Shown: piece after piece, positions 20,349-32,420 of the stretch | Numbering within the stretch: the first letter of the stretch is position 1 | Layout: each line of letters starts with the position of its first letter | NCBI GenBank assembly: GCA_023362775.1 | Contig: JALMGJ010000003.1 | Location: forward strand, 183,973,725-184,037,724 | Reading direction: 5' to 3' | Origin: Charina bottae | Taxonomy: Eukaryota; Chordata; Lepidosauria; Squamata; Charinaidae | DNA: 64,000 bases | Made by a program: the position numbers and the translations under genes | Notes under the pieces: generated by a model | Seen by the model: only the letters and a program-made list of their open reading frames with translations | Told to the model about the DNA's origin: nothing | Database searches by the model: none

Positions 20349-23197
20349 AAGTTCTTACAAATCTTACAAGACTGAGGTACAACTTTTTTGGTGGGGTGAG
20401 AGAGACAGAGAGCACAGCACGTTTTTATGCCATTGCAGCCTTTAGCAATTTGGTTTGCAATTTTACATCATAACACACATTAAAAAAAGGGGGACAGTGC
20501 TTCTAACATGCAGTCACAGCCACCATCTTGACTATTTTTTACCCGGGGTGTCCTGTGTTGTAAGTATCATGTAGAATGACATGTACATTGACTCCAGGTT
20601 CCCTGTTGGTGGCAAGTAGGTGACAATAGCTGTTAAAATTCAGTTGCCACTCACTGTCCCTTAGGTAAATCAATTTATCTTCATTTTGCTTTTCCATAAA
20701 ATTTTAACATCCAAAATGGACCATAGTTCATTTTAATAACAATAATAAAATTGAAGTATATGTAGAAAAACATTTCAAAATAATTTCATAAATACATTTG
20801 TAGAGTAACCATATTAAAAGTATCCACTGACTTCTCATTTCTTTCACTGAAGGTCAGAATATTTTAGAATATTTTTTTAAAAAGTCAATGGACTAGGGCT
20901 TTACCTCAAGAAGATAACAATCTGAAATCTGAGTCAGAGGAAATATTAGGGGAGCACCAGTGAAGTGGAGCAAACAATGAACCAATATATGATTCTTTCA
21001 ACTGAACCAGTTATGGCTTCATTAATTATCAACAGCGGGCCCAGAAATGAAGCAATTTCTCCTGTGATAATTGATTTGTTAAAATGTAAGACCTATGTTT
21101 TTAAGTGTATCAAGGCTTCCCATCAGCTATATTCTGGTGTAATTGTAGAAGGTAACCATGAGACACTGTTCCTAAAAAATTAAGTAAATAAATAAATAAG
21201 GCTGAGTTTCGTTTAAAATTACAAACCGGGTTTCATGAATGCACGTGACCCTACTAGCTTCATTAATCTTATTAACATTATTGCTATTACCTATTTCTTA
21301 ATACTACCCAGAGTCCCCTCAGTGCAAAAGTTATAAACTGAGACACTCTGACTTTTTTACTGACAAGCTGTATTCAGTTTTATAAAGAGAAATCAACTAT
21401 TGAGCCATCTTCAAAAAAAGCCAGATGCTTCTTTGAGATGCTTTCACTACTGCATAGAGATTCCTCTATGAAAACGCAATCTCACAGAAATCACCCATGA
21501 CCCATTTGTAAGTCAGAAGGAAGCAGATAAGTGAGAGGATTTTAATTTTGTTTTCAAGTAATTCAACTTCATTGACAGAATCCAAGTTGGATGGAAGGGG
21601 GTTTAGCTGTTTGTCACTGTCTGTGCGTGTAATTCTCAAGGCCAACTCACCTCTGCCTTAGAAGGTGTCCTACATCTTTGAAGGCCATTGCCATATATAA
21701 AAGGGATTGGGAATGGGCACCCCTGGACAAATTCTATTCCTCCAATTCTCAGCTTCATGGCAAAAGGAATATTTTTTTCAATTATCTAGCTGTAACTTCA
21801 AGACATGGCAGTGGTGCCCTACTCCTCCAAGCCCCATCTTTCCATCTCTCCTTCAAATGGCTCTGTAGGAAAACCTAAATATTGTACTTAGGAGTGAGAA
21901 GCTATGTTATATCCAGTTCAACTTTCTGGCCAGTAGAGGATAGTTGGAAGAGGGAGAAATGTTAGGTGAAAACACATGCATGCAGGTCCCACTAACTATA
22001 ATGGAAGCTAAACTTAATAGAGTTTCTTTTCATGAATAAACTCTTATCCAAAGTTAAGTCTTTGATATCATGATCTTATTGAATTGTTCCATGGTCCTCA
22101 GAAGCTCTAAGTGCTTTGAAAAGAAGCTTCTAATGTGTCAGAAGGGAACTGATATTGCCTTTTGCTCCTGTCAAGAAATGAAGAACAAGTAGATAATAAT
22201 AATTAGCTTTAAATTGCTCAGGGTTTACATTTGGACTTACTCTTTTTATTAAAAAACAGTTTTGGTGACTTGAACTTGAAATTAATGAGTATAATAATAT
22301 ATCAGACCACAGAGATATAACCGTTTTTGCTCTGAAATTTAACTTGCATTATTGGTAATCTGTGGGAGGAAGTTATATTTTAATTTGCTTGTTTTAAAAT
22401 AGTTTGTTCCTAGAATTTTTTAAAAGGGAATTATTGACAATATATCTCATGAAGGATTTGTTCCTGATATCTGATGGATTTTAAGAGATGTCAGCATTAC
22501 CTACAGTGCATATTTTAATTTTCTTTGTCAGGTAGATGAAACAGATATTGTACCTTTTGGAAACATCTACAACCTCTACTTAATGCAAGAGGGCTCAGGC
22601 AACAATACTGAAAAATGCACAGGGACTTTGGAGGGTTATGTAATCTAATCACACCCCAACAGTCATATGTCTAGCATCCAAGGGGAGAATAAAAAAAGTC
22701 AAGATGGTAGCTGTAACCATATAATTGAATCTCTACCCCTTTTTTACATGCAACACCCCTGCTAGCATTTCCTATTTATGCACATTTGTGGCATATTGGA
22801 AAGGGCTCAATTATACACTAATATATGCATGTAGAATTGCTCCTTGTACAATCAGTCACAACATGTCAACAAGAGTAAGGCTTAACTGCATAGTCTTGTG
22901 GTTTGTCTTATACATTACTTCAGTGGAAGGTCTTCTTAGTTGTTCATGATATTGCTTAATTATAACTTCCAGGATCCCTCAGCCTTCATAATCTTGAGTT
23001 TTCCCACCTCTGATGTCAGCAGGCTATCCAAGTGGCAAATAAGCAAATCTGTTAGTCCTACAGATTCCAAAACTGAAATCCTAAAAAAGAAGCAGGTGGT
23101 TACTTTCAAGTCAATCGAAAAGATACTCCATCTTAGTTTTCTTAATCTTTGGTCCTCAATAGAAGGAAGCAGCCTGGTAAAGAAAAGAGATGGCTGA
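20349..23197. other. Unannotated AT-rich stretch
   Basis: No gene is recognisable. A fragment near 20500-20545 (CAGTCACAGCCACCATCTTG) is a dispersed repeat. Confidence 0.45.
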
Positions 23198-23245
23198 GTA
23201 TGTATGTATGTATGTATGTATGTATGAATGTATGTATGTATGTAT
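23198..23245. repeat. (TATG)n microsatellite
   Basis: TATG units with one GAATG interruption. Confidence 0.97.
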
Positions 23246-24328
23246 AAAATAGATGGCTATGAAGAATCCAGATTAGTTTTACTAATCAGATATCTGAACT
23301 CTACTCTCGTCAAGCAAAGGAAGGCAATTTGACTCTCAAGTGTTGAGCAATTAATTACATTCATAGAAGATCTAGTGATACTTCACATCATACAAGGCTG
23401 CCTGACAGGAATTAGAACATGTCTTCAAATCACTTAATATGACACTCAGAGTGATGAGCAACAACACCTGGATGAAAAATATGGCACAGGATAAGAACTT
23501 TTGTCTAATATCAGTGAACTAATCACTTTGAGATGCATGCTTTGTAATCTCCTTTGGTAATGATAATGTAGATATCTTCCCCATCTCCCTGGCCACCTTT
23601 TTGTTTTTAGAAATTGAAATGATATTTCAGTTCTTGTTTGTATTCATGAAGTTAATTATTATATATGATGAAGGGATTTTGTTTGTAAGTTCTGTATGAA
23701 CCACCATCTTGCTGACAATCACCTGAGGGATACAAAGATTGTACTCTGGGCAGAATGTGGCAAGTTAAGTATTTTGCAAACCTTGGAAATGGACATTCAG
23801 ATGATTTAAAAGCTATGTGGAAAGAGTGATTTGACATTAGATTTGTAATGGACTCAAAGGGCAAGTGTAGTGGTTATGCTAAAAGTCAATAGAAAGTTGA
23901 TTCCAAAGTTACTGTATCAATCGGCTGCAAACAGATTTGGAGGTAAAATAGAATGTAAGAGTGCAATAGCAGCAGGAGAGGGAGACAGACTGACTAATGA
24001 AAATGTGGGGTCCAAATCTAGTGGACCTTGAGAAGGAAGAGACGGAAGAATTCAGCCTGAGGTTTGGTGTTAGGGAGGATGTTTTTAGATCATTTTAAAC
24101 AACAGGAAGCCATGGAAAGTCCTACAGTTGGAGATAGGTTCCACCATAGCTAGCTTAGAAAAGTTCTAAAAATAAAAAAAAAACAGAGCAGAAGAATCTC
24201 TGGTAAGTCAATTGAAAAAAGAGGTGGCTGTTCCTGTACCTTGGCAGTATTATTCCAGGGAATTATATCTACAGGAGCAAAAGATACATGAATCCTACCT
24301 TCCCTGCATCAATGAGTGTTTAGGTGTG
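23246..24328. other. Unannotated stretch
   Basis: Nothing recognisable beyond ordinary AT-rich sequence. Confidence 0.45.
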
Positions 24329-24443
24329 CCATACCCGAGTTGCATGGTACCAGACAACCACTAGATTGGAGGAAAGTGATAGAGAAACTTTCTTTGTTTT
24401 CATCTAGATGTTTTTCACAGGGTTCCAGACCACATATGGTATG
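24329..24443. mobile_element. Foldback repeat, ATGGCAGGAAA family
   Basis: CAACCACTAGATTGGAGG and its facing CATCTAGATG arm flank a central CTTTCTTTG, with outer GGTACCAGAC and TTCCAGACCACATATGG. It is a diverged copy of the family best seen at 25140. Confidence 0.5.
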
Positions 24444-24795
24444 TCTATGCCTACTAGGGAGCATAACAGGTTATATCATGGCATAATTATTGCTCTCTGG
24501 GCCCCAAGGCAAGCCTATCAGATGCAGCTCCCATTACTAGAAAATTTGGTTGCTGAACACCTCTCCCACCAATCTCTGGCAAATTAGGGTAGGGGAGAGA
24601 AAGGGAAAAAGAAGGTTGCAGAGCCACTTTTTTCTACTACCATTACCGTGCATGAGTCCTGTGGGTATCTCCCCTCACCTTCTCAGACACCAAAAATATT
24701 CCTTCCTCCTCTTGCTCAACCTCCCAAACTCACATCCCCTCACCTCAGAAGACCTCCCTCTCCACTTAGCTACCTGAAAAGCTTTCTCTTAGGAA

Positions 24796-24908
24796 TACTA
24801 TAACTGGGCTGAAAAAATCAGGCTGACCACTAGATTGGAGCAAACAAGATTTCTGTGTTTCTTTGCAGGCATCTAGTGGTCTTATGGCTTTTGGCAGCAC
24901 AGATATCA
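24796..24908. mobile_element. Foldback repeat, ATGGCAGGAAA family
   Basis: ACTGGGCTGAAAAAATCAGG, GACCACTAGATTGG and the facing GGCATCTAGTGGTC arms give the same inverted layout as the neighbouring copies. Confidence 0.65.
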
Positions 24909-25139
24909 AATGCCCATTATTTCTCCCCTCATTCCTTCACAAGCAATGAAAGAGAAGAGCCAGAAGATGAAGGCAGCAGCTAGCAATGTGTGAGCACTCC
25001 ATCTTCTACAGATGCTGCTGCTGCTGAAGCAACAGCTCATCTGAAGTGAGTGGAGAGAGAATGTAGCAGCTTCCTCACTTGTTCCCTCCTTCCTTCTGTG
25101 CCAATCTTCCACTCCAACATCTGTTGGGCCCCAATATTT

Positions 25140-25258
25140 GGGCTACCATGTCTGGGCTGCAAAAGTCTAGGTGACGTGGCAGGAAAGAGATACAGAAAAC
25201 TATAACTCTTTCCTGCCATCTAGGGGTTTTCATTTTTTCAGGCCAGATACGGTAGCCC
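25140..25258. mobile_element. Foldback repeat, best-preserved copy
   Basis: The ends GGCTACCATGTCTGGGCTGC and CAGGCCAGATACGGTAGCC are inverted repeats. The inner arms GGCAGGAAAGAG and CTCTTTCCTGCC are perfect complements. No frame of note is inside, so it must have moved in trans if it is a transposon. Confidence 0.75.
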
Positions 25259-25748
25259 TTCCACATGTGATCAGACAGGAAGTGGGCAGTAAGGGAAAAC
25301 CCAGTGGGCCCCCTATACCTGTGGCCCCAAAGACAGCTGCTTCCCCTGCATTCACTGTATTTATGCCATTGGTTTAGATGGTAACTATTTGGCTTGGGAG
25401 GAGAAATTTAACATAAATTCCGCTCATCATATCCACATGGCCAGTTGCCCCCTTGCAAGTAGAGGCCACCAAGCATTTCTAGAGGGCAGGAAGAGATAAG
25501 GGCATCCCTACATTCCCCCAGCCCACTGTGAATGTGATCTCTGCCTGCATTTATCTGCTTTTCTTTTAAAATAGTGCTTTCCAGATTTTAGCAACCTAAG
25601 CATTGCCGTCCAATTTGCCTGCTGTGCTTTAATTTCTTCTAAACAAATCCCTGCAATTCAATTGGCTACTGGGCACAGTGGTAGGAATGCCTGTTGTCTT
25701 CTATTTCCCCAGATTTGGGTCTCTGATTTGTGTTACAGATCGAGTAAT
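25259..25748. other. Unannotated stretch
   Basis: No gene or named repeat is visible. Confidence 0.45.
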
Positions 25749-25825
25749 ATCTCAGTAGCACAGTGGTTATATCGTTTGCCTAACATGCAGAAGGCTACCA
25801 GTTTATAACTTGGCAAAAAAGAAGG
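25749..25825 (+). repeat. tRNA-Val-derived fragment
   Basis: The anticodon-arm stretch GTTTGCCTAACATGCAGAAG matches vertebrate tRNA-Val(AAC), and CACAGTGGTTAT precedes it like a D arm. The T arm and acceptor stem are degraded, so it is a pseudogene or SINE head. Confidence 0.55.
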
Positions 25826-26146
25826 AAGTGTTATTACTATTTTTCTTTTCCTGAAATATCCAGTTCTGGCTTTTTTAAAAAATAGTTTACCTGTGCACTA
25901 ATGCTGGAGCTTTTTCTTTTTCTTTTTCTCTTTTGGTTTTGGTTTGCTTTTTACCCAGCTCCGAAATAACCCAAATGAAGAACTACTGTGAAGCCCTTGG
26001 GGGCTGGAGTGAAACCCTTCTGCCTCACAAGTGACAGCAAAAACAATGAAACAATGAATCATTAATGTGTTAAAAAAATAAATGAACAAACAGTGAAGCC
26101 GTAGCCCAGGGAAAGGAAAAATAGTAAATAATTTAAAAAGGAATCC

Positions 26147-26217
26147 GGTTTCAAATCAGTGACCCTTTGCATGTTAGGCAAATGTTTAACCACTATACTA
26201 CTTGGAGAGTACTGGAA
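26147..26217 (-). repeat. tRNA-Val-derived fragment, opposite orientation
   Basis: On the minus strand GTAGTATAGTGGTTAAAC, ATTTGCCTAACATGCAAAGG and GATTTGAAACC follow the D, anticodon and T arms of tRNA-Val(AAC). The acceptor stem does not pair, so a working tRNA is unlikely. Confidence 0.6.
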
Positions 26218-26365
26218 TAGCAGTTGCAGCATAAATCAAGGGGCCAAACCTGGGAAAATGTACAAAAGGAATTTAAGATGGATTGGGAGATTTTTTGAGT
26301 TAGGCTGTGTGGGACTATCCATTGATATCTCCAGTTCAAAGGAAAAGACAGCAATTCACATAGCC

Positions 26366-28260
26366 CAAGGGTCGGAAATGGCGGCTCGCGAGCCAGATGC
26401 GGCTCTTTGGCCCCTTGAGTGTGGCTCTTCCGCACCTGAACTCACCCCGCCCCTTCCACGTGATTGGCCCCCGCCCGCAAACCCCGCCCCCTGGCTCTCG
26501 CACTGAGCGAGGCCCGGCATGGCAGGGAGGCGCTGCTGGCGGGGTGGGGGGATTGATGGGGTGGGAGGGTACACCCGGAGGGCCTCCCACGGCCACTTCT
26601 CCAAGGCGGGTTGCAGAGCGCACGCTGCGCCCACGGGAACGCCTGGTCCCTCTGCTCCCTCCAGCTCCGCCACCAGCCCCAGCAGCACCGCCCGCCCCGT
26701 CCTGCCGCCCGGCAAACCTCCACTGTCCCCCCGCCGCCACCGCCCCAGCCAGGCCCCCTGCGCTGCCCTGCCGCTCGCGTTCCGGGCCCGCGCCCTCGCC
26801 CAGCACCTGGATGCCGCAGAGCAGCGCCATCTCCAGCCGCAGCAGCCCCTGCAGCTGCTCCTGCGCCGCCTCCGACAGCGCCGTGTCCCGGGCCAGCAGC
26901 GCCTCCCTGCCGTGGCTTATTGGGGTGGGTGGGAGGGTGTGGGGGAGCCGCACAGGGGCCGAGGGGGGCAGGCCGGGCACCCGCCCGCCTGCTTGCCTCC
27001 CTCCGCGAGGCCCCCGGCTGCCTTCCCGGGATCCGGGCGTGCTGGAGAGGTCCGCGGGGCAGCGTCGAGGCTTTCTCACCCTCTCGAGGCTCGGCTGCTG
27101 CTCGGCTGGGGTGCAGCGGGACGGGAGCTCCGCCCGCGCGCCTTCCCTGGCCGGTCCTCACGGGCCAATCACATGGAAGGCGCGCGGGTGGAGCTGCCTG
27201 TCTGGCACTCTGGCGCTCCGGTAGCGCGGCCCCGCCGCTGCCCTTTCTCTCTGGCTTGGATCCCGGGAAGGCAGCAAGGGGAGGCAAGCAGGCAGGTAAG
27301 CGAGCAGGCCGGCCTCGTTTCCCGCCCCCATCATTTTCTTGGCTCTACGCGGGCGGGCGGAAGCGGCCAAGGGGGGCGGGCCCGGCGGTGGAGGCCCACT
27401 TGCCTCCCTCCGCGAGGCCCCCGATCCGGCTTGGATCCCAGGAAGGCAGCGGGGGGAGGCAAGCAGGCAGGTAAGTGAGCGGGCCGGCCTCGTTTCCCGT
27501 CCCCCATCATTTTCTTGGCTCGACGCGGGCAGGTGGAAGCAGCCGAGGGGGGCGGGCCCGGTGGCAGAGGCCTGCTTGCCTCCCTCCGCGAGGCCCCCGA
27601 TCCGGCTTGGATCCCAGGAAGGCAGCGGATGGAGGCAAGCAGGCAGGTAAGCGAGCGGGCCGGCCTCGTTTCCCACCCCCCATCATTTTCTTGGATCGAC
27701 GCGGGCGGGCGGAAGCAGCCGAGGGGGGCGGGCCCGGCGGCAGAGGCCCGCTTGCCTCCCTCCGCGAGGCCCCTGATCCGTCTTGGATCCCGGGAAGGCA
27801 GCGGAGGGAGGCAAGCAGGCAGGTAAGCGAGCGGGCCGGCCTCATTTCCCGCCCCCCATCATTTTCTTGGCTCTACGCGGGCGGGCAGAAGCGGCCGATG
27901 GGGGCGGGCCCGGCAGCGGAGGCCCGCTTGCCTCCCTCCGCGAGGCCCCCTATCCAGCTTGGATCCCGGGAAGGCAGCGGAGGGAGGCAAGCAGGCAGGT
28001 AAGCGAGCGGGCGGGGCGGGCGGGCCTCGTTTCCCCGCTCTGGAGGCCGGGCTCACCGAGGAGGACCCCCGACCCTCCCAAACAGATTCGCCCTGCCACC
28101 CGCCCCAATAAGCCACGTGATTGGCTCCTGCCCGCAAACCCCGCCCCCTTCCACGTGATTGGCCCCCGCCTGCAAACCCCGCCCCCTGGCTCTCGAGCAT
28201 TTCAAAATGTGCACGAGCATGTCAAAATGGCTCCCAGCATAAAAAGTTTGCCGACCCCTG
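26366..28260. mobile_element. 1.9-kb CpG-rich non-autonomous hAT element
   Basis: The element lies between perfect 8-bp duplications of ACATAGCC (26358-26365 and 28261-28268). Its ends are CAAGGGTCGG and CCGACCCCTG, near-perfect inverted repeats of the hAT-Charlie type. The interior is an extreme GC and CpG island compared with AT-rich flanks. It holds a 53-bp direct repeat near both ends (26448-26500, 28142-28195) and a 176-bp tandem array. Long overlapping frames on all strands reflect the lack of AT-rich stop codons. None shows a transposase or any domain I recognise. Confidence 0.85.
27254..28020. repeat. 176-bp GC-rich tandem repeat, about 4.4 copies
   Basis: Unit starts fall at 27254, 27429, 27605, 27781 and 27957, so spacing is 175-176 bp. 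Every unit contains GGCAGGTAAG, a strong 5' splice-site consensus on the plus strand, and CATCATTTTCTTGG. Copies are highly similar, which suggests recent expansion or gene-conversion-like homogenisation. Confidence 0.93.
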
Positions 28261-28394
28261 ACATAGCCTGATAGATCCCGACAAATAAATTGGGGTAAAT
28301 TCATTTTAAGCTTGTGGAATTCACCTGAGGGTCACCAATTAGAGCCAAGTGCGAAATAGCAAACAATGCTCTATAAGAGTGGGCTAGCTAGCTA

Positions 28395-28760
28395 TAGCTG
28401 GTGCTGAATATGGTTCTGGTTATTAACTTTAAAGTCCTACATGGAACAGCACCAGGATATATCAGGCAACACCTTGCCAGGATAAAATCTGCCCCACTGG
28501 TGAAGACGTCTAGAGAGAGTCTGTTGAGGTTCATGAAAATCAATGGTTCCCAGTCTTTGGGAACACTGTTCCCCTGGAAGTATGGCTGGACCCATTGTAT
28601 CTGAATGTGCTTTTGGCCCTCAGTTGTTTTTGGTGCCTTGTCAGTTATGCATTTTCCTTTTTCCTTTCTTTTTTTCTGTTGTATGGTCTTACCTGCACAA
28701 AGCCCATTAGGATTGGGAGGGCATAAAGATGGGAAATAAATATTTATAAGTAATAGGTCG
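28395..28760 (+). pseudogene. L2-clade LINE ORF2 C-terminal relic and 3' end
   Basis: The frame at 28401-28604 reads VINFKVLHGTAPGYIRQHL, matching VITFKALHGMGPGYLRDRL of the intact L2 ORF2 at 38155-41271. The adjacent sequence continues to a degraded L2 3' end, GGAGGGCATAAAGATGGG and an AAATAAAT tail. The reverse-transcriptase core is gone, so it is a 5'-truncated fossil. Confidence 0.75.
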
Positions 28761-28917
28761 CCTATCCCTGTTCTGAAAATTAGCGTCTTCTAAGTGTTTC
28801 TGTGCATATGCTCAAGAATTTGTAATCAATACTGTATCAAGCTAAAATTCACATAAAACTTACTCTTGGTTTAACTTCAAATAATACAGTTTATAAATAA
28901 TATAAATAATAAAGTTA

Positions 28918-28965
28918 TTATTCTATTCTATTCTATTCTATTCTATTCTATTCTATTCTATTCTT
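28918..28965. repeat. (ATTCT)n microsatellite
   Basis: About nine uninterrupted units. Confidence 0.97.
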
Positions 28966-29948
28966 ATAGTTGTTGTTGGCACCTTGTCAATTAACTGTCA
29001 TTCTCTCCAAGATTTGCCATCAGATCCCTAACTTAGTTCTCCTCACCCTGGAATAGACTGAAATAATATATCTAATAGTATATACAGTTTGGTTGAACAT
29101 GCTGTATTTTGATATGTTTCTCACTAGTTAATCAGATTCAATTTTCTTTTTCTAAATTACTCCACCATATAAGTCTTGTATTTTTCAATTATATTCCAGT
29201 GTAAATTATAAAAAGTATTAAAAAAATGAAAATACTAAAAGTGTAATCAACTAAAAGTCACACATTAATAAAAGCAGAATAAATCAACCAGTAGGATAAA
29301 AATTAGATCTAAAATTTTAGAAAATTAAAAGGGGGAAAGATGATTGCCTGGTATCACTAACAGAATAAGATAGATCCCTTGTGAACTTCTTAGAAGTGGA
29401 ATGCTGTTACACAACAAAGGTTCTACCACTGAGAAGTGTCTTTCTCTGATAGCCACCCTGTTGATTTCAAATGGTGTGTATACCAGTAAGATTCTCTACC
29501 CACTGCATCTATTTGTCTGTCATGTAGGTGTGTGTATTGAACAGTTCCTGTAGAAATAGGTGGTCTTTTAAATACTTCTTATGGGTCCTCCTCATTTTTT
29601 TTCTGAAAGACTCAACTCAATAATAGAGCTAAAATATTTTATTGTTGTCTTCACCTTGAAATAATTATTTTCTGTCCATATCCTCTGAAACCTTTAAAAA
29701 CACATTGGTGTTGAATCATATGCTTGATATCTGTGTGATATTTATGAAACCACTTAAGACACAAAAATGTCTCAAAAATGTAGGTTTTGATTAGCAAAAC
29801 AGTAATGTAGCCATGTGATCATCCATTCTGCTTGGACTCTTCTCAGTCAATGAAAAATTCTTTTTCTAAATAGATGGGAATGGAACATTGATAATGACAG
29901 GACAGCACTGGCTCAGAATAGTATGTTTGAATATTAACCACAAGTGTG
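28966..29948. other. Unannotated AT-rich stretch
   Basis: No gene or repeat recognised. Confidence 0.45.
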
Positions 29949-29950
29949 TA

Positions 29951-30339
29951 CAGGTAGTCCTCACTTAACAACCACAATTGGGACCAGAATTTTGTTTGCT
30001 AAGCAAAGCAGTCATTCAGTGAATCTGTACTGATTTTATTACCTTTCTTGTGGCAGTCATTAAGTGAACTACGTGGTTGTTAAGCGAGTCATACAGTTCC
30101 CCATTGATTTTGCTTGCCATAAGCTGGTCGGGAAGGTTGAAAATGAAGATCACATGACCATGGGATGCTGCGACAGTCATAAATGCAAACCAGTTGCCAA
30201 GCGCCCAAATCATGATCATGTGACCGCAGGGACACTGTGACAGTCGTAAGTGTGAGAACCGGTTGTAAGTTGGTTTTCCTAGCACCATCATAAGTCTGAA
30301 CCATCACTAAATGAATGGTTGTTAAGTGAGGACTACCTG
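29951..30339. mobile_element. Tigger-like MITE, copy 2
   Basis: Ends CAGGTAGTCCTCACTTAA and TTAAGTGAGGACTACCTG are inverted repeats flanked by TA. The length, 389 bp, equals that of the copy at 9517-9905, and internal blocks are collinear. No transposase frame is present. Confidence 0.9.
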
Positions 30340-30341
30340 TA

Positions 30342-32179
30342 AAGATTTGGTCTGTTCATTAATCCTTGAAAGAAGAAATAAAGATAATCACAAGTTGCAA
30401 CTGAAAATGTCTTGCTTTCCAAATAAGGCCTGTTTTGTTTTGTTTTGTTCTGTTTTAATACTGTGAGTGCTGATAATATTTTAATGTATAGTTTTACTTC
30501 TCTGATGTGTAGTTTCTTTTTCTTTTTCTTTCTTCTGCATCATTTTTTCTTTTTCTTGGAATCAAAATCAGTTCAATCTTTTTGCAGCTGTCTTGGTTTA
30601 TGGTGCCTTGCTTTTCCTGTCATGCAATTCTCTTCCTCGTTTTGTCTTCAGATATTATCACTGCTTTTCCTTTAGATCTATCTAGATCACAGCTGAGGCT
30701 GCAATGTTTAATAATGCCTATCCTTTATTCTGTACTTTCTTGAGAATCTGCTTGAGAACTATCTCCGGAATGCATCTCTTCAATTACTTGGCTTCACAAG
30801 CAATACAGACGTGCTATAGAATAAGCTCATTTTAATCATATCTGCAACTACTCCTTATGTTTAGATGCTAGTTTCAAATAATTATATCTGTCCTGAATTT
30901 TGTACACATTTGGTTTAAGTGTGGCATCCACTAAATCTGCTTGTACTGTTTTTTTAAGTTTAGGGTGCCATCATAATTTCAGTAATTTAATTCAACATGG
31001 AAGTTAATAAGTAGTTATGAGAACTTTAAAAAATGCAAACCAATAAAAACACTCTGCCTTGCATGACATGGTATGTGATTTTATACTCAATATCCTCTGA
31101 TATATACAATTTTTGCAAGTTTACTTAATATATATATTGCATGCATCTTTCCTGAGTGTATATTTTTTTAAAAAATGAAACTAACTCTAAGATACAATTT
31201 GCATTCAGCTGTTCCAAATAGGAACAGATTTTTCCCAAAATACATGCTTCTTTGTAGAATTTTGAATAAAAATTAATAGGTGCCACAAGATGCTTTTGTT
31301 GTTGCTTTTCCTCCTTTTTATTAAATGCTACAGAAAAAAAATGTGAAAGCATCAAGCTCAATATATATCATATACTACATCTTTAGTGTAGCATCATGTG
31401 AACTAGGTTAGCATAATAACAAGTAACATAAAATATACAGTTTTTTTAAAGGAACATAGAATAAAATATATAATCATAGATGGGGACATTCAAAAAGATT
31501 TGAAATCCTCTTCCTTTCTGCTTCAGTCAGCAAATAGCCAATTCAAACATTGACAAAGAACACATATAAGTAATCCGTTGCAGCCAATCAGATATAAATT
31601 TGTGCTACAATTATTATATAATAATTCTTTTAGGTAGGTCCAATTAACATTGATAGATTCCATATGCTAGAGTTTTGGCTTACATATTTCTAGTTGGTCT
31701 TCTCCAACCTGCTTCCTTTCCAATGCACAAAGACTGTATATGAGCCCTGTCTTATCTGACATAATGCTTAAAAAAAATAGCAGTATCAAAGAAAATCCAA
31801 ACAGCTAGAGCAAAAAGTCATAGACAGCCCAAAGATTAACTAATGTTGTCATCTGCCTTTCATCAGAACTACAGTTGTGTTAAAGATGGTCAAAGCAGAT
31901 GTTGCCGAGTCCTTGTGAACTTTATTAGTCAACTATTCCATGTGCATGGGTATTATTCACATAAAGGGATACCACCATATATGGACTAGAGGTTGACCAA
32001 AATATTTTAAAGTTTATTCCTTTGAGTAGATAGGTCCAATGAGTCCAACAGAATGTATTTCTAGGTAAATGGATGTGGGATTTCAGTTGTAATTAAAGAT
32101 AATGGAAAGAAAGACCTCACTGGCCAAGGTGTGCATTCATTTATTTTAGCTCTTTGTCTGCCTTTTTAGAAAATTTAAA
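30342..32179. other. Unannotated AT-rich stretch
   Basis: No gene or clear repeat is visible. Short T-rich and TTTTG runs occur near 30430-30560. Confidence 0.45.
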
Positions 32180-32420
32180 TGGCACCCACTGACTTAATGG
32201 CTCTGGGTGGTTTATAAGGTACTGTAAAAACATTCATAAAAACAACAGTAAAGCATCACAGTTATAAACAAAAAAAATGCTAAATCACAGCATAAAAGGC
32301 CTGAGAAAACAAATGTGTTTTGAGCCTGCTTCAACCATAATAAGGGGAGAGCTTGCTTTACTCTAGTGACAATTCATTCCTTAAGATGGGCTCTGCCATG
32401 GAAAAAGGCAAATTGGTTGC
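32180..32420 (-). repeat. Degraded L2-like 3' end
   Basis: On the minus strand AAACCACCCAGAGCCATTAA corresponds to the CCGCCCAGAGT motif near L2 3' ends. Upstream sequence parallels the relic at 54280-54600. Confidence 0.5.

Noticed and set aside
26147..26217. Functional tRNA-Val gene
   Set aside because: The acceptor stem does not pair and the T arm is mutated.
27254..28020. Possible CRISPR-like or satellite array
   Set aside because: Units are contiguous 176-bp repeats with no spacers, inside a vertebrate transposon.
26336..28304. Many overlapping ORFs of 100-319 codons on both strands in the GC-rich hAT interior
   Set aside because: They are present in nearly every frame, rich in Pro, Ala, Arg and Gly, and span the 176-bp tandem repeats. 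The absence of stops is explained by GC content.
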